DNA of 33,262 nt from assembly GCA_009843785.1 (NCBI GenBank), contig VYCT01000290.1, positions 1 to 33,262 of the forward strand, written 5' to 3'. This document shows positions 8,212 to 14,886 of the stretch, in pieces (position 1 is the first letter of the stretch; each line of letters begins with the position of its first letter). The stretch comes from Candidatus Poribacteria bacterium. Its GTDB lineage: Bacteria; Poribacteria; WGA-4E; WGA-3G. A program made the position numbers and the translations under genes. The notes beneath the pieces were generated by a model. That model was not told the DNA's origin and searched no databases. It saw only the letters and a list, made by a program, of their open reading frames with translations.

Positions 8212-11200
8212 ATGGAATCACGAACCAAACGCTTTATTATCACTATCGTCATCCTCGGAATTGTTGGCGGATTAGGCGCACTCTGGGTTAACCTCTATCC
8301 CGACTTTCTATGGTTTGAGATGGTGGAGTATAAACCTGTTTTCACGAAAATTCTATGGACCAAAATTTTCGTCGGGGCAATTGTTGGGGTCTGCTATTTA
8401 GCAATTCTATTAATAAACCTTGCCTTGATTTATCGATTCACACCAGCACATCTGAGTCCGGCATTTATGGGCGGTACCGAATTCACAGGTGGTGCCACAA
8501 GCGACCCAGGTGCCACGCGAAAGATGGTTTACGGTGGACTTACACTCCTCGCGATACTTTTCAGTATCTTGATGGGGTATACTGCAAGCGACCGATGGGA
8601 AATTTATCTGCGTTTCTCCAACTCTAACGAACTCGTTTTCCCTGCTGCCACCCCTATTAACGTGGAAGGAACCATTGATTCAAACGAAATACCTGTCTCG
8701 CAATTGGAACTCCAAGCAAAACATATAAAAGTTGGGGACCAAGTCAATGTTCAGGTAGACGGCATAAATCAGGAAGCGCGCGTTGAAGCTGTGCTGGAAA
8801 ATGCTATCCGATTGGACACGAGTGTCGCAATAGAACCCGGACAAAAAGCGTTTTTCACGTCCCCCGCACGCGATCCGATTTTCAAAAACGATGTCGCTTT
8901 CTACGTTTTCAAAATGCCCCTGCTACGTTATATCTGCGGGACGCTTTTTGGTATCTTTATGTTGGTGACAATATTCGCAACCGTCATCTATTTTTTCCAC
9001 GGACTTATCACAGGCGATACCAGTCAATTCCGGTTCCGCCCACCTTTCAACGTTAAAGCCCATCTGTTCACCCTCGTCGGTGTGACACTCCTCTGCAGAG
9101 CATGGAACTACCAATTTGCTATGTACGATCTCTTGTATGCCTCAAACAAGGTCGTGCGTGGCGGCGGTGGATATGCCGCCATACAGGCACGCCTCCCCAT
9201 ATTGTGGATCATGCTCTGTATCACAGTGCTCTGCGCTTTAATTTTTATTGTTAGTATCTTCCTGAAACGGAATACCTTTGCTTTCGGTGGGTTTGCCGTA
9301 TTCCTAATCGCAGGTTTCCTTGGACAAGTCTACCCGGTGGCTATACAAGAATGGCGAGTTGAACCCAATAAACAGGTCTTAGAAGCCGACTATATCAACT
9401 ATAACATCAAATCGACACTTGAAGCTTACGGTTTAGCCGGGAACACCGTAACCGAAGAAGAGTATCCACTGATAGAGCAGCTCAGTTACGATGACATCAC
9501 CAGTGCTGAAAACGCACCTGTTTTCAACAGTATCCGTCTCTGGGACTGGAGACCCCTACGGAGAACCTTCCGACAACTCCAAGAATTGCGTTCACAGTAC
9601 GATTTCAACGATGTCGATATTGATCGCTATGTCGTTGACGGCGAAATTCGGCAAGTGATGCTTTCAGGACGCGAGCTCAATATTAACGAACTACCCGTAG
9701 AAATCAGAAACGATTGGTATAAGCAGACTTATACCTATACCCACGGATACGGTGCTGTTGTCAGTCCCGTTAACGAGATTGATAACGGCAAACCTAATAT
9801 GTATATCCAAGGGTTACCACCGATTGAGTATAAAGAGCAGTGGCAACACAGGTTTGATGAAACGCCGGGACCCCGTATCTATTATGGTGAACGCACGGAT
9901 CGCTATGTTATTGTGCATCCAGACCGGACCCAAGGCCTTGAGTTTGACTACCCGCAAGAGGGGCAACAATACGCCGAATACGCATATCAAGGAAAAGGGG
10001 GTGTACTCCTAAACTCTTTCTGGCGAAAAATGGTGTACATGCTCAAGTTTGATAACGAAATTAACCTCGTCCTACCGGGTGAAATTTCATCAACAAGCCG
10101 AATCCTCTATAACCGGAATATCAAAAAACGAATTCAGAAAATTGCGCCCTTCTTGCGATACGATGGGGATCCCTACATGATTATCCATAACGGTAGACTC
10201 ATCTGGATGATTGATGCCTATACGATTACGCATCGCTACCCCTATTCCGTTTCTATGAAAGAATTCGTTGACGAGAGAAGACGACAGCTCCCGGATACGC
10301 AGCGGGACGATCAACCTTGGGGTAATTACATCCGAAACTCTGTTAAAGTCGTTGTTGATGCTTACGACGGCACCGCCGATTTTTACATTATGGAACGGGA
10401 ACAGGATCCAATCGCGGAATGCTATAGAAAAATCTTTCCCGGCCTTTTCAAACCGTTTCAAGAAATGCCGGATGAACTCAAAGCGCATATTCGCTACCCA
10501 CTGGCAATGTTCCTCATTCAAGCGCGTGTTTATCAAGATTATCACATGAAGGATCCCGTAACCTTCTATGCAGGTGAAGATAAGTGGGAAATCGGGATGG
10601 AACTCTACGACAATACAGATGCACAAACACAACAAGTGCCACAACAGCCGAGAAGTCCATTTGTGCCACAACAGCAGACTGTACAACGTCCAGCTGCGGA
10701 GGGGCAACCTGTTGAACCTTATTACGTCGTTATCAGGCTACCCGGTGAAGAAAAGCCTGAATTCATGTTGATGCTGCCCTTCACACCGCTCAACAAACCG
10801 AACCTTACCGCATGGCTTGCCGCACGATGTGATCTGCCCCAATACGGGCAGCTTCTCGTCTATCGCTTCCCGAAAGGGAGACAGATAGCAGGACCGATGC
10901 AGGTAGAAAACTTTATTAGCCAAGAACCTGAGATTTCCCAGCAGATTAGTCTCTGGAATACGCAGGGATCCCGGGTACTACGCGGAAATTTGTTGATCTT
11001 GCCGATGAACAACTCCTTGCTCTATGTTGAGCCTATCTACATCCAATCCGAAGATGAGAAAACCGCTATTCCCGAATTGCGGCGAGTCGTCATCGGATAT
11101 GAAAACAAGGTCGTCTGGGGTGAAACCCTTGAGGACGCACTCCGCGAAATGTTCGGACAGAGAACGCGACGCCAGATCACCGAAGCAACTGCAACAACTG

Positions 11201-11376
11201 AAACGACAACCGATCCCAGCACAGAGCAGACCTCATTCCGAGGACTCATTGAGCAAGCAAGCCAGTATTTCAATGAGGCGCAAAGCGCACAGCGTGCCGG
11301 CGACTGGGCAGAGTATGGACGCTTGCACCAACTTTTAGGGGAGACCTTGCAGCAACTCGAAGAAAATACACAGTAA
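8212..11376 (+). CDS. UPF0182 family large membrane protein
   Basis: A 1054-residue protein with the architecture of the UPF0182/COG1615 family. The N-terminal part contains about seven membrane segments: FIITIVILGIVGGLGALWV, IFVGAIVGVCYLAILLI, MVYGGLTLLAILFSILMGY, YICGTLFGIFMLVTIFATV, and others up to about residue 385. The remaining ~650 residues are a large soluble domain with EADYINYNIKSTLEAYG, IRLWDWRPL and QTYTYTHGYG, motifs I associate with this family. A Gln/Pro-rich linker lies at about residues 800-830 and a coiled, Gln-rich tail at the end. The biochemical role of the family is not established. GGAG precedes the ATG. Length is close to the usual ~900-1000 residues. Confidence 0.88.
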   Translation: MESRTKRFIITIVILGIVGGLGALWVNLYPDFLWFEMVEYKPVFTKILWTKIFVGAIVGVCYLAILLINLALIYRFTPAHLSPAFMGGTEFTGGATSDPGATRKMVYGGLTLLAILFSILMGYTASDRWEIYLRFSNSNELVFPAATPINVEGTIDSNEIPVSQLELQAKHIKVGDQVNVQVDGINQEARVEAVLENAIRLDTSVAIEPGQKAFFTSPARDPIFKNDVAFYVFKMPLLRYICGTLFGIFMLVTIFATVIYFFHGLITGDTSQFRFRPPFNVKAHLFTLVGVTLLCRAWNYQFAMYDLLYASNKVVRGGGGYAAIQARLPILWIMLCITVLCALIFIVSIFLKRNTFAFGGFAVFLIAGFLGQVYPVAIQEWRVEPNKQVLEADYINYNIKSTLEAYGLAGNTVTEEEYPLIEQLSYDDITSAENAPVFNSIRLWDWRPLRRTFRQLQELRSQYDFNDVDIDRYVVDGEIRQVMLSGRELNINELPVEIRNDWYKQTYTYTHGYGAVVSPVNEIDNGKPNMYIQGLPPIEYKEQWQHRFDETPGPRIYYGERTDRYVIVHPDRTQGLEFDYPQEGQQYAEYAYQGKGGVLLNSFWRKMVYMLKFDNEINLVLPGEISSTSRILYNRNIKKRIQKIAPFLRYDGDPYMIIHNGRLIWMIDAYTITHRYPYSVSMKEFVDERRRQLPDTQRDDQPWGNYIRNSVKVVVDAYDGTADFYIMEREQDPIAECYRKIFPGLFKPFQEMPDELKAHIRYPLAMFLIQARVYQDYHMKDPVTFYAGEDKWEIGMELYDNTDAQTQQVPQQPRSPFVPQQQTVQRPAAEGQPVEPYYVVIRLPGEEKPEFMLMLPFTPLNKPNLTAWLAARCDLPQYGQLLVYRFPKGRQIAGPMQVENFISQEPEISQQISLWNTQGSRVLRGNLLILPMNNSLLYVEPIYIQSEDEKTAIPELRRVVIGYENKVVWGETLEDALREMFGQRTRRQITEATATTETTTDPSTEQTSFRGLIEQASQYFNEAQSAQRAGDWAEYGRLHQLLGETLQQLEENTQ

Positions 11377-11377
11377 A

Positions 11378-11425
11378 ACCAGTTGTCGGTTAAAGGTTTG
11401 CGTAGCAAACCGTACTGATAACCAC
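11378..11425. repeat. Short derivative of the palindromic repeat with hairpin
   Basis: CCAGTTGTCGGTTAAA and CGTACTGATAACCACT flank a perfect hairpin, GGTTTGC-gta-GCAAACC (11395-11411). It ends at the Shine-Dalgarno of the DUF5069-like gene. Confidence 0.6.
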
Positions 11426-11442
11426 TAAAGGAGGTGAAACAG

Positions 11443-11688
11443 ATGGCTCTTGATTGGAAACCACGCCACAGGGATATGATTATCGGAGGGATCCCATGGT
11501 TAGCCAGAATCAGCGATAAAGCCAACGCACAATTACAGGGCATCATCGGCGAGTATATCTATCCGTGACCGCAGGACAAAATGTTCCTGGAGGAACATAA
11601 GTTAAGTGCTGAGGCGTTTGTCGAAATGGTGAAAGACAACCCTTCAGACGATGAAATGATTGCCGCTATGAAGAAATTGAATGGATAG
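11443..11688 (+). CDS. Candidate DUF5069-like selenoprotein
   Basis: A frame of 81 residues from ATG 11443 to TAG 11686-11688, with one in-frame TGA at 11566-11568 (residue 42). The start has a near-perfect Shine-Dalgarno (AAAGGAGGTGA, 11427-11437). The protein reads WKPRHRDMIIGGIPWLARIS, then GEYIYP-UGA-PQDKMFLEEH, then AEAFVEMVKDNPSDDEMI. This matches the DUF5069 pattern as I remember it, where GEYxYxCPLDQ has a Cys exactly at the UGA position. The UGA is followed by a perfect hairpin (11581-11598). I therefore read residue 42 as selenocysteine. Ordinary callers would see only 41 residues and probably drop the gene. DUF5069 has no known function; a redox role would be inference. It lies after UPF0182 and before a repeat and pheA. 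Confidence 0.75.
11581..11598 (+). promoter_or_regulatory. SECIS-like hairpin of the DUF5069 gene
   Basis: ATGTTCC-TGGA-GGAACAT: seven perfect base pairs and a UGGA tetraloop. The loop lies 20-23 nt after the UGA, inside the range for bacterial SECIS elements, with G at its second and third positions. Confidence 0.7.
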
Positions 11689-11790
11689 TTAACAGTAACC
11701 AGTAACCAGTAACCAGTTAAAGAGATGTTAGATTTACTCAAACTCTCTTTTCTGGTAACTGGAAACTGGCAATTGGAAACTGGTAAACGG
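11689..11790. repeat. Palindromic repeat, intergenic copy
   Basis: Four CAGTAACCAGT units at the left (11691-11717) oppose TGGTAACTGGAAACTGG and GGAAACTGGTAA at the right. The centre holds AAGAGATG...CTCTCTTT. It fills the gap up to pheA. Confidence 0.78.
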
Positions 11791-11801
11791 AGATCTATTT
11801 T

Positions 11802-12869
11802 TTGGAATTAACTGAGTATCGCGACCAGATTAACGAAATTGATGACCAGATTTTAGCGCTGCTACAGAAACGAGCAGAGATTTCCAAGAAGGTCGGGGCG
11901 GTGAAATCAGAGACAGGCGTTGCGCAGGTTTATGTTCCGCACCGGCAGCGGGAAGTCATCGTACGCTTGATGGCACAGAATGATGGTAAGTTCCCTGAAG
12001 CTGCGCTTGAAGCGATCTGGACCGAGATTTTATCGGCATCCCGTGCTTTGCAGGAACCGGAGCGGGTCGCCTTTCTCGGGCCGGTTGGGAGTTTCGGACA
12101 CTTAGCAGCTCGGTGTCATTTCGGCGCGTCAACGGAGTTGATTCCTGTCCATCCGCAGGTTGACATCTTTACTGAGGTTGAATCGGGTAGAGCAGATTAT
12201 GGTGTGGTCGCTATCGAAAATTCGGTGCAGGGGACGGTTCGCGACGTTTTAGAACGTTTCCAACACACACCTTTGTGGATTTGCGCAGAGACATTTCAAC
12301 CGATAAAACAGCACTTGTTATCGAAATCACCGCTCACAGAAGTTCGGTGTGTCTATTCGCATCCGCAACCTTTCGCGCAATGCAGAGCATGGCTCAGCCG
12401 ACATCTTGGGGGTGTTGAACAAGTTGAGGTCGTTAGTACGTCTGAAGCAGCCCAACGAGCCGCCGAAGAACCGTTAACGGCTGCCATTGCAAGCGAACTC
12501 GCAAGCGAAATTTATCAGATTCCAATTGTTGCAAACGCCATTATGGATGAGCCAAATAACACAACCCGCTTCTTTATCATCGGAAGTCAGATGTCAGACC
12601 CAAGCGGACATGATCGGACTTCGCTCTTTTTTGCAATTCGGGACAAAGTCGGAGCACTGCACCGAGTCCTCGGTATTTTAGAGGAAGCCCGGTTGAATCT
12701 GAGTTACCTTGAATCTCTGCCATCACGCACCAAACCTTGGGAGTATGTCTTCTTTGCTGAAATGGATGGTCATATTGCTGACGAACGCGTCATTGTCGCA
12801 CTTGAGCAGCTTGAAGAATTGTGCCGGGATGTCAATGTTATCGGATCCTATCCGCGTGGGACACCTTGA
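11802..12869 (+). CDS. pheA: Bifunctional chorismate mutase / prephenate dehydratase
   Basis: A 355-residue protein of the usual length for the fused enzyme, which converts chorismate through prephenate to phenylpyruvate in phenylalanine synthesis (cytoplasm). Residues 1-90 are an AroQ chorismate mutase (INEIDDQILALLQKRAEISK). Residues about 105-280 are the dehydratase, with VAFLGPVGSFGHLAA, VVAIENSVQGTV and the NNTTRFFII motif. Residues about 285-355 are an ACT domain with GALHRVL and LESLPSR, matching the GALV and ESRP motifs that bind phenylalanine in feedback control. The start is TTG at 11802 behind CGGAG. The stop overlaps the queG start (TGATG), so the two are probably translationally coupled. 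Confidence 0.92.
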   Translation: MELTEYRDQINEIDDQILALLQKRAEISKKVGAVKSETGVAQVYVPHRQREVIVRLMAQNDGKFPEAALEAIWTEILSASRALQEPERVAFLGPVGSFGHLAARCHFGASTELIPVHPQVDIFTEVESGRADYGVVAIENSVQGTVRDVLERFQHTPLWICAETFQPIKQHLLSKSPLTEVRCVYSHPQPFAQCRAWLSRHLGGVEQVEVVSTSEAAQRAAEEPLTAAIASELASEIYQIPIVANAIMDEPNNTTRFFIIGSQMSDPSGHDRTSLFFAIRDKVGALHRVLGILEEARLNLSYLESLPSRTKPWEYVFFAEMDGHIADERVIVALEQLEELCRDVNVIGSYPRGTP

Positions 12870-13999
12870 TGTTAGCACTAACGCAACAAATTCATGCGCA
12901 CGCAAATAAACTCGGATTTGAACTCGTCGGAATTACGCCTGCCGCACAGAGCGAAACGATTGCGCGTTATCGGCAATGGATAGAAAACGGTTATGCTGGG
13001 AAGATGGGCTATCTCGAAAGGCATCTGCCCCTCAAGGTCGATGTTCGCCAACTTTTGACGGAGGCGAAATCTGTCATTAGCCTCGCGATGAACTATTATA
13101 CGCTTGATCCACCGAAGGCACTCGCGGAGGACCCCGCACGGGGACAGATTTCCCGTTATGCCTGGGGGGACGACTATCACGATGTCATCCGTCAACGCCT
13201 TTCTGAACTTGTTGATTTTATTAAGAAGATAGCTCAAACTGAATTGAAAACGCGCGTCTGCGTGGATACCGCGCCCATCATTGAAAGGGAGTACGCACAA
13301 AAGGCAGGGATCGGTTGGATCGGTAAGAATACCAACCTCATCCATTGGCGTTCCGGTTCTTGGTATTTCCTGGCAGAGGTACTCATCAATATTGACTTAG
13401 AATCAGATACCGCTCCGCTCCGCGGGAGTTGTGGGACTTGCACGCGCTGCATTGAAGCATGTCCAACGGATGCGATTATTGAACCGAATCTCCTTGATTC
13501 TCGACTTTGCATCTCTTATCTGACAATTGAACTCAAGGAGAGCATTCCGAAAGCATTACGCCCAAAGATCGGTAACTTAATCTTTGGATGCGACATCTGT
13601 CAGGAGGTCTGTCCATGGAATAGCAAAGCAGTTCCAACGGACGAACCTGCATTCCAACCACGCGACGGAAATCTTTCGCCTAAATTGCTATCACTGATCG
13701 GCATGACACAACAGGAATTTAGCCGAAGGTTCAAAGGGAGCCCGATCAAACGTACGAAACGTCGCGGGTTCCTGCGGAATGTCCTTGTCGCTATCGGGAA
13801 TTGGGGCGAGCCGCGTGCCGTTCCAGCACTCAAAAACGCGTTAACCGATCATGAGCCTTTGGTCCGAAGCCATGCCGCATGGGCATTGGGAAAAATCGGA
13901 GGCGATACCGCCAAGCAGATACTACAGACGCGATTAACTATTGAAACCGAACAAGAAGTTATCACTGAAATTCAGAACGCGCTCTTAGAGACAGATTAA
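12869..13999 (+). CDS. queG: Epoxyqueuosine reductase
   Basis: A 376-residue cytoplasmic enzyme that reduces epoxyqueuosine to queuosine in tRNA, the last step of the pathway, using cobalamin and two [4Fe-4S] clusters. Visible features are the likely catalytic Asp133 in VDTAPIIEREYAQKAG, the first cluster motif CGTCTRCIEACP (Cys188, 191, 194, 198), the second CDICQEVCPWN, and a C-terminal HEAT-like repeat (AVPALKNALTDHEPLVRSHA) that contacts tRNA in known structures. ATG 12869 is used because it overlaps the pheA stop and gives the normal N-terminus (LTQQIHAHANKLGFELVGIT); longer starts would run into pheA. queF, an earlier step, is at 20691. Confidence 0.93.
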   Translation: MLALTQQIHAHANKLGFELVGITPAAQSETIARYRQWIENGYAGKMGYLERHLPLKVDVRQLLTEAKSVISLAMNYYTLDPPKALAEDPARGQISRYAWGDDYHDVIRQRLSELVDFIKKIAQTELKTRVCVDTAPIIEREYAQKAGIGWIGKNTNLIHWRSGSWYFLAEVLINIDLESDTAPLRGSCGTCTRCIEACPTDAIIEPNLLDSRLCISYLTIELKESIPKALRPKIGNLIFGCDICQEVCPWNSKAVPTDEPAFQPRDGNLSPKLLSLIGMTQQEFSRRFKGSPIKRTKRRGFLRNVLVAIGNWGEPRAVPALKNALTDHEPLVRSHAAWALGKIGGDTAKQILQTRLTIETEQEVITEIQNALLETD

Positions 14000-14021
14000 T
14001 CGTCACGGAGGAATAAAAGCA

Positions 14022-14645
14022 ATGCGTGAAACAACGAATGGATATCATCAAATTCCATCTCCCGGTGCTGGCACCAATGGACTTGCATGGCGAGGCACAT
14101 CACTCTGGAGTGTTGAAGGTGTCGGGCCCATCCATGAAATTGATCCTCAGACCGGTGAGGTTTTGCTAACACTTACACCGCCTTACCCCGGTGGTGCCGG
14201 TTTGGAGTGGGCAGGTGAGCATCTTTGGTACAACAGTATATGGCAGCAAACATTTTACAAACTCACAGTACCGGATTTAGAGGTCGTCACAACCTTTTCA
14301 TCGCCCGCGGAAGGGCCCCACGGGTTGGCATGGGATGGTGAGCATCTCTGGAGCGTTGACATGAATACAGGGCGGTTCATCAAACAGTGTCCTGAAACTG
14401 GAGAAATCCTTGCCGAATTGTCAACACCGGGCGGTCGCGCACACGGGCTCGCATGGGATGGCGAAGCACTTTGGAACGCCGATACAAATGACCATGTCGT
14501 TTACCGAATCCACCCCGAATCTGGTGAAGTGCTCGATTCCGTTTCATGTCCAAGCGAACCGCATGGGTTGACTTGGGACGGCACGGCGTTATGGTATGGT
14601 GAAGATAAAGCAAAGAAAATCCATAGACTCAGCATATCCGAGTAA
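14022..14645 (+). CDS. Small beta-propeller protein (Vgb/glutamine cyclotransferase-like repeats)
   Basis: A 207-residue protein built from about five repeats of 40 residues. Each has the pattern GLAWDGEHLWSVD followed by a strand and ETGEIL: for example NGLAWRGTSLWSVE, GLEWAGEHLWYNS, HGLAWDGEHLWSVD, HGLAWDGEALWNAD and HGLTWDGTALWYGE. The spacing suits a five- or six-bladed propeller. Similar repeats occur in streptogramin lyase-like and glutaminyl cyclase-like proteins, but I see no catalytic signature for either. No signal peptide is visible. A GGAGG Shine-Dalgarno precedes the ATG; the gene lies 22 bases after queG and may be read with it. Confidence 0.72.
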   Translation: MRETTNGYHQIPSPGAGTNGLAWRGTSLWSVEGVGPIHEIDPQTGEVLLTLTPPYPGGAGLEWAGEHLWYNSIWQQTFYKLTVPDLEVVTTFSSPAEGPHGLAWDGEHLWSVDMNTGRFIKQCPETGEILAELSTPGGRAHGLAWDGEALWNADTNDHVVYRIHPESGEVLDSVSCPSEPHGLTWDGTALWYGEDKAKKIHRLSISE

Positions 14646-14765
14646 CACTAAGTCCAAGGCGCGGAAAATGGAGTAATTACCGTAGAAGTGTTCAATAGGT
14701 GAACAACGAATTGCAGATCCTGTTGAAAGCGGTCGAAATTCGCCGATTTTATCTGAATTTTCGAG

Positions 14766-14781
14766 TGGCACGTAATTTGCT
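14766..14781 (+). promoter_or_regulatory. Sigma-54 promoter (-24/-12)
   Basis: TGGCACG-TAAT-TTGCT matches the sigma-54 consensus TGGCACGN4TTGCW at every specified base, with GG and GC ten bases apart. The expected transcript start is near 14792, about 95 bases before the FG-GAP gene. An inverted repeat (GTTCA-atagg-TGAAC, 14690-14704) lies upstream and might bind an activator. This would require RpoN and an enhancer-binding protein elsewhere. Confidence 0.6.
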
Positions 14782-14886
14782 ACACGATATGTAGTCCAAA
14801 TGGGTGTTGGAATTTTCACTGATAACAATGGAGAAAAAATTAATTTCAATTATTCCTATAGATTTAGCGGATAGGGATAACATTTC

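Noticed and set aside
10090-10707. Minus-strand open frame of about 205 codons
   Set aside because: It is opposite the conserved UPF0182 soluble domain, with low-complexity composition and no family signature.
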